Assembly (NCBI GenBank): GCA_045660825.1
Contig: JAZREN010000060.1
Location: 1 to 64,000, forward strand
DNA: 64,000 nt
Reading direction: 5' to 3'
Source of the DNA: HGM04593 sp045660825
Lineage (GTDB): Bacteria > Bacteroidota > Bacteroidia > Bacteroidales > Bacteroidaceae
Below are positions 23,017 to 33,299 of this stretch, piece after piece. The notes under the pieces are model-generated. The model had not been told where the DNA came from, did no database searches, and saw only the letters and a list, made by a program, of their open reading frames with translations. The translations under genes and the position numbers were made by a program. Within the stretch, counting starts at the first letter, position 1, and each line of letters opens with the position of its first letter.

Positions 23017-24009
23017 TTAGAGGTTAGGGTTAATGCTGCTCCACTCCTCGATAGCTGGAACGATGTTCAAAGTAACGAGCTCGTCACGCATCTTGCAAAG
23101 GTGAGCGTAGCTTGCATCGAGCTTAGCAATCTCCTCGTCTGTACCAACAGGCATCTTGTATGAACAACCGTTAGCGTCGAGAACAGTGTCCATAGCCATC
23201 ATGATGTGGTTGTACTTCTCGTTAGATACATATGTACCTGCAGGGTAACGGAATGTCTCACCACCCATAACTGAACGGATCATCTCAACTGAAAGGTAAG
23301 ATGGGCTCTGGAATGATGAACGGCCACGGAGCTTGATGATAGCTGCACCACCCTGTGTAACGTCCTTCTTCATCTGCTCCCACTCAGCCTCTGGGAACTC
23401 CTCTGTACCGATAATCTCTGTCAATGGCTTGCCGGCAATCTTAACAGCGCTACCGAACACCGCCATCTGCTCACCGTGACCACCATAGGTTGCGCAACCT
23501 GTAACCTCGCTCATCATAACGCCGAATTTCTTGGCAAGAGCGTTCTGCAAACGTGTAGAGTCGAGACCTGCGAGTGTTGTAACCTGACCTGGCTTCAAAC
23601 CTGAGTAGAGAAGTGTTACAAGACCTGTCAAATCGGCAGGGTTGAAGATGATTACCACGTGCTTAACATCAGGGCAGTATGTCTTGATGTTCTTACCGAG
23701 TTCCTCGGCAATCTTACAGTTACCTGCAAGAAGATCCTCACGTGTCATACCCTCCTTACGTGGAGCACCACCTGAAGAGATGATATATTTTGCATCCTTG
23801 AATGCCTCGGCAACATCAGTTGTTGCTGTGATGTTCACGTTGTCGAAACCGCTCTGACGCATCTCCTCGGCTACACCCTCTGGAGAGAATACATCATAAA
23901 GACAAAGGTTGCTTGTCAAGCCCATCATAAGAGCAGACTGTGCCATGTTTGAACCGATCATACCGGCAGCACCTACAATCACCAATTTCTCGTCTGTTAG
24001 AAATTTCAT
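23017..24009 (-). CDS. mdh: Malate dehydrogenase (NAD-dependent)
   Basis: 330 aa. Rossmann motif GAAGMIG (about 13-19), the NPADL segment and the catalytic His in TYGGHGEQM, with substrate Arg in PRKEGMTRED. Interconverts malate and oxaloacetate, in Bacteroidales part of the fumarate-succinate route along with the fumarase later in this window. It lies 55 bases downstream of waaA with no recognisable promoter between them and its own terminator. Confidence 0.93.
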   Translation of the reverse strand: MKFLTDEKLVIVGAAGMIGSNMAQSALMMGLTSNLCLYDVFSPEGVAEEMRQSGFDNVNITATTDVAEAFKDAKYIISSGGAPRKEGMTREDLLAGNCKIAEELGKNIKTYCPDVKHVVIIFNPADLTGLVTLLYSGLKPGQVTTLAGLDSTRLQNALAKKFGVMMSEVTGCATYGGHGEQMAVFGSAVKIAGKPLTEIIGTEEFPEAEWEQMKKDVTQGGAAIIKLRGRSSFQSPSYLSVEMIRSVMGGETFRYPAGTYVSNEKYNHIMMAMDTVLDANGCSYKMPVGTDEEIAKLDASYAHLCKMRDELVTLNIVPAIEEWSSINPNL

Positions 24010-24064
24010 AACTTTAAAATTTTAAAGGTTTATATTAAAAACTATCAATATTCAATATCATAAT

Positions 24065-25288
24065 TTACAAGCCAAGGCTCTCGAAAATGCGTACTGTTGC
24101 ACCGGCATTGGTGGAAACCAGGTCACCGGCAGCCTTGCCGGCACTCTCAAGAAGCGCCGCATCGGCAGCAAAGGCATCCATCCTTTGGGCAAAGTCACAA
24201 GTGGCAATAATCTCAAAGCCACCGCCACAAGCCTTCAGTTGCTGCACCTCCTGGAACTTGCGGTTATTGGGACCGAAGAACACCGGAATGCCATACACGG
24301 CAGCCTCAAGAACATTGTGTATGCCGGCTCCAAAACCGCCACCCACAAATGCAGCTGTGCCATAGCGGTAGATTGATGACAACAGGCCGTAGCAATCTAC
24401 GATAAGGCAATCGGCCTGACGCACCTCGTCCATTGTCGCCGTAGAGTAACGTACACACGTGCCCTCGTACTGCGAAACGATGGAAGCAATGCGTTGCTCA
24501 CCAACCTCGTGCGAGGCAATGATGAGTTTCCACTCCCTGTGGGTATTGAAGAATGGCATGTACACGGCCTCGTCATTACCCCATGAGCTACCCACAACAA
24601 AGACCTTGCGGTCGCCCTCGACAAAGGCATCGACCAACGGCAACTGACGCGCCTGCTCAAGGACTTTTGCAACGCGGTCGAAACGGGTATCACCTACAAC
24701 GGTAACATTATACACGCCAACCGACTTGAGCAACGCCTTTGAACTGTCATTCTGCACAAAAAGATGTGTGAGGCAATGCAGTGCCAGGCGATAGCGCCCA
24801 CCCCAAGACTTGAAGAATAACTGTTCCTTGCGGAAGATGGACGACACGCTATATGCCGGTATTGAGCGTTTCTTGAGTTCAAGCAGATAATTCAACCAGA
24901 ACTCATATTTGATAAAGAATGCCATCTTGGGGCGTACCACATCAAGGAAACATTTTACATTGCGCTTTGTGTCAAATGGAAGATAGCAGACAACATCGGC
25001 CTGCTGGTAGTTCTTGGCCGGAACATAACCCGACGGAGAGAAGAACGTAAGCACTACGCGATATTCCGGGTGCTCGGCGCGCATCTTCTCAATCATGGGA
25101 CGTCCCTGCTCGAACTCACCAAGCGACGATGCGTGGAACCATACATAGTCGGTTCCCGGCTTCAGTTTTTCGTTGAGGACAGAGAATATCTCGCGATGAC
25201 CGGCGAGCATCTTCTTGGCCTTCTTGTGGCCAAAGAATGCCGCCAACCTCACGAAAAGGATATATATGTATATACCGAAACTGTACAT
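24065..25288 (-). CDS. waaA: 3-deoxy-D-manno-octulosonic acid (Kdo) transferase
   Basis: 407 aa. Adds Kdo to the lipid A precursor at the inner membrane. N-terminal membrane anchor (about residues 2-19), then the HASSLGEFEQGRP motif (52-64) with the catalytic Glu, PLFDTKRN and the KYEFWLNYL segment; the C-terminal GT-B nucleotide-sugar half has GGGFGAGIHNVLEAA. Starts three bases after the gltX stop, so it is co-transcribed with it. Confidence 0.95.
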   Translation of the reverse strand: MYSFGIYIYILFVRLAAFFGHKKAKKMLAGHREIFSVLNEKLKPGTDYVWFHASSLGEFEQGRPMIEKMRAEHPEYRVVLTFFSPSGYVPAKNYQQADVVCYLPFDTKRNVKCFLDVVRPKMAFFIKYEFWLNYLLELKKRSIPAYSVSSIFRKEQLFFKSWGGRYRLALHCLTHLFVQNDSSKALLKSVGVYNVTVVGDTRFDRVAKVLEQARQLPLVDAFVEGDRKVFVVGSSWGNDEAVYMPFFNTHREWKLIIASHEVGEQRIASIVSQYEGTCVRYSTATMDEVRQADCLIVDCYGLLSSIYRYGTAAFVGGGFGAGIHNVLEAAVYGIPVFFGPNNRKFQEVQQLKACGGGFEIIATCDFAQRMDAFAADAALLESAGKAAGDLVSTNAGATVRIFESLGL

Positions 25289-25291
25289 TAC

Positions 25292-26809
25292 TTATCCAAG
25301 AACTGTTATTGCACGACGCAGACGTGCCAATGTCTCTTCCTTGCCAATAAGACCCGAAATGTGGAACATCTGGGGACCCTTACCCTCGCCTACCAAGGCA
25401 AGACGGAATGCGTTCATTATATCGCCCATACCGTAACCCTTCTCCTCAATCCACGCATGAACTGCAGCATCTTGGCTCTCGATTGAGAAATCGGAAAGCG
25501 ACTCGAGCAGGTCGGCAAGTTCGGTCATCTTCTGTGCCGAATCCTCTTTCCAACGTTTCTTGGCAGTCTTCTCGTCATAGGCAACAGGAGCCTCAAAGTA
25601 GAAGCTGCATGCATCCCAAAGTTCGTGTACAAAGTTCACACGGCCCTTCATCAAAGAAACAATAACCTCAAGATGCTCGAGTGTTGTCTCCACACCATGC
25701 TCCTTGACAACATTCATGAAGATTTCTGCAATTTCCCTATCTGATTTCTGCAGGATATATTCGTGGTTGAACCAAACCATCTTCTTATAGTCGAAACGTG
25801 CACCGGCCTTGCTGCACTTTGAGAGGTCGAACTTCTTTACCAGTTCCTCCATAGACATCATCTCAACATCGTCACCGGGATTCCAGCCGAGCAATGCGAG
25901 GAAATTCACTACAGCCTCGGGCAAGTAGTCGCTCTCGCGGAAGCCTGTTGAAACAGCGCCACTCTTGGGGTCGTGCCACTCTAGTGGGAACACCGGGAAA
26001 CCAAGACGGTCGCCATCGCGCTTGCTGAGCTTGCCGTTACCCTCGGGTTTAAGGAGAAGAGACAAATGCGCGAACTGTGGCATTGTATCCTCCCAACCGA
26101 ATGCACGATAAAGAAGCACGTGAAGAGGTGCCGAAGGCAACCACTCCTCGCCACGGATGACATGGGTAATCTCCATCAAATGGTCATCGACAATGTTGGC
26201 AAGGTGATATGTAGGCAACTCATCGGCCGACTTGTAGAGCACCTTGTCGTCAAGAATTGATGAGTTGATGGTAACCTCGCCACGGATGATGTCATTGACA
26301 ACAACCTTCTCACCCGGCTCTATCTTGAAACGTACCACATACTGGTGACCGGCCTCAATGAGCGCTGCAACTTCCTCGGCGGGCATAGCCAATGAGTTGC
26401 GCATTGAAAGGCGGGTAGCAGCATCGTACTGGAAGTTCTCAATCTCGGCACGCTTTGCCTCGAGCTCCTCGGGGGTATCGAAAGCGATATATGCCTTGCC
26501 GGCATCGAGCAGTAGCTTCACATATTTCTTGTAAATGTCGCGACGCTCGGACTGGCGATAAGGACCATAACTGCCTCCAAAAGAGACGCCTTCGTCGAAC
26601 TTGATGCCCAACCAACGGAATGACTCGAGAATATACTCCTCGGCTCCGGGAACGAAACGGGTTGAATCGGTATCCTCAATGCGGAGCACAAGGTCGCCAC
26701 CATGCTGCTTTGCAAAGAGATAGTTATAAAGGGCGGTACGTACACCACCGATATGTAATGGTCCTGTTGGACTTGGGGCAAAACGCACCCTTACTTTTCT
26801 TTCATTCAT
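25292..26809 (-). CDS. gltX: Glutamyl-tRNA synthetase
   Basis: 505 aa from the ATG at 26809 (MNERKVRVRFAPSPTG); the TTG at 26818 is less likely. Class I synthetase with HIGG (19-22) and KLSKR (260-264), both intact, and the C-terminal anticodon-binding helical domain. Charges tRNA-Glu, and possibly tRNA-Gln if this strain uses the amidotransferase route. Strong promoter at 26893-26923. Confidence 0.97.
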   Translation of the reverse strand: MNERKVRVRFAPSPTGPLHIGGVRTALYNYLFAKQHGGDLVLRIEDTDSTRFVPGAEEYILESFRWLGIKFDEGVSFGGSYGPYRQSERRDIYKKYVKLLLDAGKAYIAFDTPEELEAKRAEIENFQYDAATRLSMRNSLAMPAEEVAALIEAGHQYVVRFKIEPGEKVVVNDIIRGEVTINSSILDDKVLYKSADELPTYHLANIVDDHLMEITHVIRGEEWLPSAPLHVLLYRAFGWEDTMPQFAHLSLLLKPEGNGKLSKRDGDRLGFPVFPLEWHDPKSGAVSTGFRESDYLPEAVVNFLALLGWNPGDDVEMMSMEELVKKFDLSKCSKAGARFDYKKMVWFNHEYILQKSDREIAEIFMNVVKEHGVETTLEHLEVIVSLMKGRVNFVHELWDACSFYFEAPVAYDEKTAKKRWKEDSAQKMTELADLLESLSDFSIESQDAAVHAWIEEKGYGMGDIMNAFRLALVGEGKGPQMFHISGLIGKEETLARLRRAITVLG

Positions 26810-26892
26810 AGTGTTCAAATATTAAATTCTGCACACTGCCAAGCGGCATTGCGACACAACCGCAACTATCCTAATTAACAGCATACTCAGTA

Positions 26893-26923
26893 CAAAAATA
26901 GCACAACTTGCGCTGTTGACAAA
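26893..26923 (-). promoter_or_regulatory. Full-consensus Bacteroidales promoter of gltX-waaA
   Basis: On the minus strand: TTTG (26920-26923), 19 bases, TATTTTTG (26893-26900), 84-91 bases before the gltX ATG. Confidence 0.8.
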
Positions 26924-26982
26924 ATAAAATGGTACATTTTTGCACACAGAAAGACACAACACCAAAAGCAAGGTACAGATCG

Positions 26983-27013
26983 TTGCATTTATATGTTTTT
27001 TTGAATACATTTG
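26983..27013 (+). promoter_or_regulatory. Bacteroidales promoter of the 7TM-HD gene
   Basis: TTG (26983-26985), 20 bases, TACATTTG (27006-27013), 27 bases before the ATG at 27041. It rules out the longer reading frame from 27011. Confidence 0.8.
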
Positions 27014-27040
27014 CGAAGCAAATACTTTAAACATTCGATT

Positions 27041-29068
27041 ATGAAAAAAGGTGGCATCATAAAAAAATACAGCCAGAAGGTATCCAAGATATTACTGATA
27101 TCACTATGCATTGGACTTATAATATACTTCATGCCGAAGAACAGGAGTGTACATTACGATTTCAAACCCGATACACCGTGGGCGCATGAACAGTTACGTG
27201 CAGAATTTGACTTTGAGATTCCAAAGACAAGCGAAGCACTGCTCGCCGAGCAGGACAGCATCAGACAACTGTCCATTCCCATTTTCCAACAGCTTGAGAC
27301 ATCGTACGAACAGAAAAACGCGTTCCTCGGCAAATCATTCAAGAGCAATGCCGGCATCGTTGGAAAAGGGGTTTTCCTTGACAGTCTGAGAGCCATGCTC
27401 AACAATGGTATAATCGAAGACAAGGACACTACGTACCTAAACAGGACACACAACAAGGTTCTCACTTACAGGGCCGGCTCAGAGAGAAGACGACTTGAAT
27501 CAAGGGATTTCATCACCCTCTCACAGGCACGCGAAAGATTGCAGAGGACGGTTGTAGACACCACAGGCATAATGTCACTCATCAAGCCAAACTACAAGTA
27601 CGACGACAAAGCCAGCAATTCAGAACTCGACAAACAGATAAAGGCAATAGACCCTGTATACAAATACATAAAGGAGGGAGAGAAAATCATTGGCACAGGC
27701 GATATAATTAACTCTGAAACCGCAAATATAATAAACACATATCTTGTCCAGAAAAGAGACAGAGAGAAAACAAGATCGGCAGACAACTGGCAATACATCC
27801 TGCTTGGACAGATTATCTTTATTGTGGTGTGTATGACAATTCTGTACTCCTACATCCACATTTACAAAAGAGAGGTTGCCCAAAATGCCAGCAAGTTCAT
27901 ATTCACAATAATATCGGCAACACTGTTTCCTGTACTTGTGGGCATAATAACAAGATATGGTGAAATAAGCGTATTCACGCTACCGTTCGCAATCCTTCCT
28001 TTCACACTATGCCTGTTCATCGATGACAGCACCGCCTTGGTAACAAACTGCATCTCGGTGGCCATGTGCTCAATAATGCTGTCGGCACCATATGAGTTCA
28101 TGCTGCTACAGATACTGGCAGGAAGCAGCGCCATATTGAGCATCAGGGAGCTGTCATCACGAGCACAGATGTTCAAATGCGTAATAATAATATTCATCAC
28201 ATACGCAATCGTGTACCTGTGTTACAAGGTTATAAACACATCGGGGCTTACCGAAATAAGTCCTCTGATGTTCGCCTATTTTGCAGTGAGCGCAATACTC
28301 ACACTGCTCATCTACCCGCTGATGCTTGTAATTGAGCGCACATTCGGATTCATATCAAGCGTCACCCTCATTGAGTTGTCGAATTTCAACAACAAGTTGC
28401 TACAGAGAATGTCACAGGAGGCTCCGGGCACCTTCCAGCACTCCATGCAGGTGGGCAACCTGGCAGCAGAAGCAGCCATCGCCATTGGAGCAAACCCACT
28501 TGAGGTACGCACCGGCGCATTGTACCATGACATAGGCAAACTGGAGAACCCGATAATGTTCACCGAGAACCAGAACGGAGGCGTGAGCCCACACAGCACC
28601 ATGACACCCATTGAAAGTGCGCAGACCATCATAAAGCACGTGACCGACGGACATGCCACTGCCGAGCACGAGGGACTGCCAAAGAAGATAAAAGACTTCA
28701 TACTAACCCACCACGGTGTGTCAAAGACCGGTTATTTTTACATTACATACAAGAACGAACACCCCAACGAAGAGGTAGATGACAGCCTGTTCACCTACCC
28801 GGGACCCAAGCCCAGCACAAAAGAGCAAGCAATACTGATGTTGGCCGACTGCGTAGAAGCCGCATCACACAGTTTGCAGGAATATACAGAGGAGAACATC
28901 AACAAACTTGTAGACAACATTGTAGAAGGCAAGTTGAGGGATGGAGAACTAACAATGAGTCCTATAACTTTCCGGGATGTCAACACCATAAAAGAGGTAT
29001 TCAAGAAGAGGCTCATGGCAATATACCACACAAGAATAAGTTATCCTACAGAGCAGAAACAACAATGA
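27041..29068 (+). CDS. 7TM-HD membrane phosphohydrolase (PgpH-like, probable c-di-AMP phosphodiesterase)
   Basis: 675 aa. One N-terminal membrane helix, a large extracytoplasmic 7TMR-HDED domain (about 40-260), about seven membrane helices (about 265-450) and a C-terminal HD domain with H467 (TFQHSMQ), H496-D497 (LYHDIGK) and the following HHGVSKTG and MLADCVEAAS motifs, so the metal site looks complete. PgpH of Listeria has this layout and degrades cyclic di-AMP; that function is carried over by family. A terminator follows at 29079. Confidence 0.93.
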   Translation: MKKGGIIKKYSQKVSKILLISLCIGLIIYFMPKNRSVHYDFKPDTPWAHEQLRAEFDFEIPKTSEALLAEQDSIRQLSIPIFQQLETSYEQKNAFLGKSFKSNAGIVGKGVFLDSLRAMLNNGIIEDKDTTYLNRTHNKVLTYRAGSERRRLESRDFITLSQARERLQRTVVDTTGIMSLIKPNYKYDDKASNSELDKQIKAIDPVYKYIKEGEKIIGTGDIINSETANIINTYLVQKRDREKTRSADNWQYILLGQIIFIVVCMTILYSYIHIYKREVAQNASKFIFTIISATLFPVLVGIITRYGEISVFTLPFAILPFTLCLFIDDSTALVTNCISVAMCSIMLSAPYEFMLLQILAGSSAILSIRELSSRAQMFKCVIIIFITYAIVYLCYKVINTSGLTEISPLMFAYFAVSAILTLLIYPLMLVIERTFGFISSVTLIELSNFNNKLLQRMSQEAPGTFQHSMQVGNLAAEAAIAIGANPLEVRTGALYHDIGKLENPIMFTENQNGGVSPHSTMTPIESAQTIIKHVTDGHATAEHEGLPKKIKDFILTHHGVSKTGYFYITYKNEHPNEEVDDSLFTYPGPKPSTKEQAILMLADCVEAASHSLQEYTEENINKLVDNIVEGKLRDGELTMSPITFRDVNTIKEVFKKRLMAIYHTRISYPTEQKQQ

Positions 29069-29078
29069 TACAAACAGA

Positions 29079-29113
29079 AAAAGAACGTTAATGCCCATAG
29101 TTAACGTTCTTTT
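29079..29113 (+). terminator. Terminator after the 7TM-HD gene
   Basis: Perfect 13-bp stem (29079-29091 with 29101-29113), 9-base loop, arm ending TTCTTTT. It ends 18 bases before the next gene's ATG, leaving little space for a promoter for that gene. Confidence 0.9.
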
Positions 29114-29131
29114 CATTTAGGGACAAAGAAG

Positions 29132-30190
29132 ATGGATGGCATAGCAGATTACCTTTTGAAAAACAGCTTACTGAAGGAGAGTGACATACAGGCAGACGAC
29201 AAGGATTGGCTGCAGAGGATTGTACCCAATGAGCTACAGGAGGAGTTCAATGCCACAAAAGAGCAGCGTTGCACCCTGCCTTGCCACGAAACCATCGCCA
29301 CCCTGCCACCCACACCGTTCAACAATATACTCTCGCGCCTGCTTGCAGAGCGCATTGAAGAGAAAAGGAAGATCATAGAACGCACATTCACACAGTGCGA
29401 CCAGAGGTGGGACGACACACTCCTAAAGATTGCCATACGCAGCTTCGGATTCGGCATACAGAGTGCCGTATTCGAGGAGTGGGCAAACACACTCAACACC
29501 CAGGCACTAGGCAAACACCGCGACAACCCCACACAGGTGGAAGCCATCATGTTCGGACAGGCTGGACTACTTGATGAGGGAAGTATTCCTTATTATTATA
29601 GAGACGAGGCTGTGCGAAGCTCATACTACAACGAACTGAAGAGGGAATACCGCTTCTTGAGCAACAAGTTCGGACTCACCGGCATAGATCACAAGAAATG
29701 GAATTGCGGCAACTCCACACCGCACCTGCGCATAGCACGGATAGCAGACCTTTATTGCATGGACAGGCTTACCATATCAAGTATCACTGCAGCAAATACC
29801 TTGACCGACATATACAGATTGTTCAACCACTCGCTCAGCGGCTATTGGCAGAACCACACATGTTTTGGAGGAACCGAGACTGTGGGCAACGGCTGCATGA
29901 GACAGAAGCAGGTGGACGTGATAATCATAAATTCGGTAATTCCCATGCTCCACATATACGGCAATCACCGCAAGGAAGAGAGGCTCTGCACAATGGCAAA
30001 TGAACTGCTACACCAGATAGACCCCGAAGAGAACAGCATTATAAAGAAATGGCGCGAACAGGGAGTAAGGGTTATGAGCGCCGCCGGGACACAGGCACTC
30101 CTGCAATTGGAACGCAGTTACTGCAGACCCAAAGAGTGCTTAGCCTGTCCGTTCGCATACTATTATATTAAAGACAGACTAAAGAAGTAA
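29132..30190 (+). CDS. DUF2851 family protein lacking the usual N-terminal region
   Basis: 352 aa. The C-terminal two thirds is typical DUF2851: FGFGIQSAVFEEWA, QVEAIMFGQAGLLDE, PHLRIARIADLY, the NSVIPMLHIYG segment and the closing CRPKECLACPFAYYY cysteines. Members I know are about 420-440 aa and begin with a VIDPG...N.GPDF domain of about 90-110 residues; that part is absent, and no matching frame lies upstream because the preceding gene and its terminator fill the space. It is either a lineage-specific short form or a truncated gene. Function of the family is unknown. Confidence 0.82.
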   Translation: MDGIADYLLKNSLLKESDIQADDKDWLQRIVPNELQEEFNATKEQRCTLPCHETIATLPPTPFNNILSRLLAERIEEKRKIIERTFTQCDQRWDDTLLKIAIRSFGFGIQSAVFEEWANTLNTQALGKHRDNPTQVEAIMFGQAGLLDEGSIPYYYRDEAVRSSYYNELKREYRFLSNKFGLTGIDHKKWNCGNSTPHLRIARIADLYCMDRLTISSITAANTLTDIYRLFNHSLSGYWQNHTCFGGTETVGNGCMRQKQVDVIIINSVIPMLHIYGNHRKEERLCTMANELLHQIDPEENSIIKKWREQGVRVMSAAGTQALLQLERSYCRPKECLACPFAYYYIKDRLKK

Positions 30191-30229
30191 TCATTGCCAC
30201 GCGCAATCACTACGATAGATCTGAAACAA

Positions 30230-30270
30230 AAAAACAATCCGCGACATCACCAACGTCGCGGATTGTTTTT
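30230..30270. terminator. Bidirectional terminator between DUF2851 gene and secDF
   Basis: Perfect 16-bp stem (30230-30245 with 30255-30270), 9-base loop, A-run and T-run in the arms; serves both converging genes. Confidence 0.95.
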
Positions 30271-30288
30271 ATATGGATAACCCCAAGG

Positions 30289-33192
30289 TTACTTGTTCTT
30301 CTTCTCCTGCTTTGCAATCATTGAGTAAGCGATTGGAGCAGCAATGTAGATTGATGACAATGTACCGAACACAACACCAAGTATCATTGCGAATGAGAAA
30401 CTGCGGATGCTGTCGCCACCAAGAACAAAAATACACAACAGAACGACCAATGTACTGAATGAAGTATTCAATGTACGTGCAAGAGTTGTGTTCAAAGACT
30501 GGTTGAACAACTCGAGCTTATTGTGCTTTGGATACAACTCGTTGAACTCACGGATACGGTCGAAGATAACCACCTTATCGTTGATTGAGTAACCGATAGC
30601 TGTAAGGATAGCACCGATGAATGTCTGGTCGAGCTCAAGTGACATTGGCAACAGACCGTGCAACAATGAGTAGCAACCCATGATCATGAGCACGTCAACT
30701 GCAAGAGCGAAGATTGAACCGACGCTGTATGCCACGTTGCGGAAACGTACAAGGATGTAGATGAAGATTGCGATGAGAGCAAGAATCACTGAAAGCACAG
30801 CACCCTCGCGGATATCATCGGCGATGCTTGCACCGACCTTCTGCGAGCTCTTGATTGAGCCACCCAAATCGTCCTGTGTATCGCAGAATCTCTCGAATGT
30901 AACATTCTCGGCAAGTACGCCACCCTTCTTCAACGCGTTGTAGATAGCCTGTTCTACCTTAACATCTGAATCGGCAGAAGAGTCGTCGAACAAGTAGTTT
31001 GTAGAGATACGTACCTGGTCGCCGCCTGTACCGTAAGAGATAACCTGTACATTGGCATCCTTGATCTCGGCTGTCAACAGGTCACGGATCTCGGCATCAG
31101 AAACCTTCTGCTCGAACTTGACAACATAGTTGCGACCACCGGTGAAGTCGATGCTCTTTGCCATGCCACGGAATACGAATGAAGCAACCATAGCCACTGC
31201 CAATACAACGAACACGATGTTCACCTTCTTTGCTGCAGCGATGAAGTTGTACTTTGTATCCTTGAACATCTTGCTTGACAACTTGGTAGTGAATGTGAGG
31301 TTTGTCAACTTGTTCTTGTCGAGGAAACGCTCATACACAACACGTGTAACGAACACTGCTGTAAAGAATGAGCACAACAGGCCGATAATCAAAGTTGTAG
31401 CAAAGCCCTTGATTGGACCTGTACCGAAGTTGTAAAGGATTACACCGGTGATGATTGATGTAAGGTTAGAGTCGAAGATTGCAGAGAATGCATTCTTGTA
31501 ACCATCAGAGAGTGCAGCACGCACATTCTTGCCGGCACGCAACTCCTCCTTCGCGCGTTCATATATAAGCACGTTTGCATCGACAGCCATACCGAGTGTC
31601 AACACGATACCGGCAATACCAGACATTGTAAGAGCAGCCTGGAATGAAGCGAGGATACCCAATGTAAAGAACAGGTTGAGCAACAATGCGCCATTGGCAA
31701 TCATACCAGGTACAATGCCATAAATTGCACACATGTAAACCATCAAAAGAATGAATGCAACTACAAACGAGATCAGACCCTGGTTGATAGAAGCCTCACC
31801 GATAGATGGACCAACAACGTTGCTCTCAACGTCACGCATTGGAACGAGCATCTTACCAGAGCAGAGCACGGTTGCAAGGTCCTGTGTCTCCTCGATAGTG
31901 AAGCTACCGTTGATCACACTGTGACCACCTGCGATGCGACCTTCGGGTACAGGTGCGCTGTATACAAGACCGTCAAGAACCACTGCGATAGGACGACGGC
32001 TCTTTGCGCACTCATCGGTAAGGTTAGCCCATGTGTGGGCAACAGCACCGTTCATTGTCATGTTTACACATGGCTTGTTGTTCTGGAACGAAGCTGCAGC
32101 CTCAGCGATTACATCGCCCTGCAATGGAGCAACGCCATCAACATCCTTGTCCTTGATAGCATAGAGTGTGTAGATGCCATCCTTGTTGTCGGCACCCCAG
32201 CAGAGCATAAGCTCACGTGGGAGGATTGTCTTCTCCATTGCCTTACCTGCTGCAAGAACCTCATCGATCTTTGCCTTGCCCTCGCGGTTTACATAAGCAA
32301 CGATGCAGCTACCGCCATTACCCACAAGTCCTGTCAATGGATTAACCTCCTGACCCTTGCTCTTGGCAACTTCCTCGCCCAACTGCATGAGCTTTGGAAG
32401 CACCTTGGCAACCTCCTGGTCTGTATATGTCTCCCAGAACTGCAAGTTTGAAGAACGGGTCAAAAGTTCAATTACACGAGCCTTATTCTCAACACCTGGA
32501 AGCTCAACCATGATGCGGCCCTGGCCACCACCAAGTTTCTGAATGTTTGGCTGCGCAACACCAAAGCGGTCTACACGCGAGCGTACCACATTAAACGAGT
32601 TTTCAACAGCATTCTCGAGTTCAGCACGGAGAACAGCCTCAATCTCCTCGTTTGTAGAGTTCTGAGAAACCTTGTTCTTCAACGCGCTTGAAGCGAAGAT
32701 TGAAGCCAAAGTCTTCTCGGCCGGCAAGCTTGCGATGAATGCACCAATTGCATCACCGTTAGCAACAGAAGCCTTCTGTGCTGCTGCAATCGCAGCCTCT
32801 ACATCCTTGTCCACGTTACCGCTTGTGAGTGACTTGAGGAACTCTGGAACTGAGACTTCCAATGTCACGCTAAGACCACCCTTCAAATCAAGGCCAAGAC
32901 CGATTTCCAACTCACGGCACTGCTGGAGGGTGTAGATACCCAACCATACCTTCTGATCTTTGTTTGTCTCGAGATACTCCTCTTTCTTGAAGCCGAGATA
33001 TTCTTCCTTCTCAGCCTCGGTAACAGTAGTGCCGGCAGCCTCACATTCAGAAGCCCAAGTCTCTGTCTGCTCGGTTGCCCATTTCTCGATTTTCTCGCCC
33101 TGACTCTTGGTCGCGTAAGAGAATGAGAGGTAGAACAGACACACAAGTGTCAGCAATACTGCAAAAACTTTTACAAATCCTTTGTTCTGCAT
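30289..33192 (-). CDS. secDF: SecDF fused protein translocase subunit
   Basis: 967 aa, SecD and SecF joined in one chain, as usual in Bacteroidetes. N-terminal membrane helix (about 8-25), a large periplasmic P1 domain (about 30-480), a six-helix SecD membrane block with the proton-path motif VDANVLIYERA, then the SecF half (from about 655) with SIDFTGG, a periplasmic loop and six more helices including INDKVVIFDRIREF. Uses the proton gradient to pull exported proteins from SecYEG. Stands alone with its own promoter and terminator. Confidence 0.96.
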   Translation of the reverse strand: MQNKGFVKVFAVLLTLVCLFYLSFSYATKSQGEKIEKWATEQTETWASECEAAGTTVTEAEKEEYLGFKKEEYLETNKDQKVWLGIYTLQQCRELEIGLGLDLKGGLSVTLEVSVPEFLKSLTSGNVDKDVEAAIAAAQKASVANGDAIGAFIASLPAEKTLASIFASSALKNKVSQNSTNEEIEAVLRAELENAVENSFNVVRSRVDRFGVAQPNIQKLGGGQGRIMVELPGVENKARVIELLTRSSNLQFWETYTDQEVAKVLPKLMQLGEEVAKSKGQEVNPLTGLVGNGGSCIVAYVNREGKAKIDEVLAAGKAMEKTILPRELMLCWGADNKDGIYTLYAIKDKDVDGVAPLQGDVIAEAAASFQNNKPCVNMTMNGAVAHTWANLTDECAKSRRPIAVVLDGLVYSAPVPEGRIAGGHSVINGSFTIEETQDLATVLCSGKMLVPMRDVESNVVGPSIGEASINQGLISFVVAFILLMVYMCAIYGIVPGMIANGALLLNLFFTLGILASFQAALTMSGIAGIVLTLGMAVDANVLIYERAKEELRAGKNVRAALSDGYKNAFSAIFDSNLTSIITGVILYNFGTGPIKGFATTLIIGLLCSFFTAVFVTRVVYERFLDKNKLTNLTFTTKLSSKMFKDTKYNFIAAAKKVNIVFVVLAVAMVASFVFRGMAKSIDFTGGRNYVVKFEQKVSDAEIRDLLTAEIKDANVQVISYGTGGDQVRISTNYLFDDSSADSDVKVEQAIYNALKKGGVLAENVTFERFCDTQDDLGGSIKSSQKVGASIADDIREGAVLSVILALIAIFIYILVRFRNVAYSVGSIFALAVDVLMIMGCYSLLHGLLPMSLELDQTFIGAILTAIGYSINDKVVIFDRIREFNELYPKHNKLELFNQSLNTTLARTLNTSFSTLVVLLCIFVLGGDSIRSFSFAMILGVVFGTLSSIYIAAPIAYSMIAKQEKKNK

Positions 33193-33240
33193 TGTTAATT
33201 AATTTTTATTGTGATTTATTTTGTTCCTTTTAAAAACGCG

Positions 33241-33248
33241 CAAATATA
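33241..33248 (-). promoter_or_regulatory. Bacteroidales -7 element of secDF
   Basis: TATATTTG on the minus strand, 49-56 bases before the secDF ATG; no clear -33 element. Confidence 0.5.
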
Positions 33249-33299
33249 ATGTTTTTTCTTCAATAAAAAGCATTGTTTGCCGCATTTTCTTTATTTTAT

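Noticed and set aside
21337..24064. tRNA genes near hpf, as in some relatives
   Set aside because: No cloverleaf or TTC-loop sequence is visible; the gene after hpf is a converging radical SAM gene.
31921..32451. 176-codon open frame opposite secDF
   Set aside because: Antisense of a well-conserved region of SecDF; no start signal or known product.
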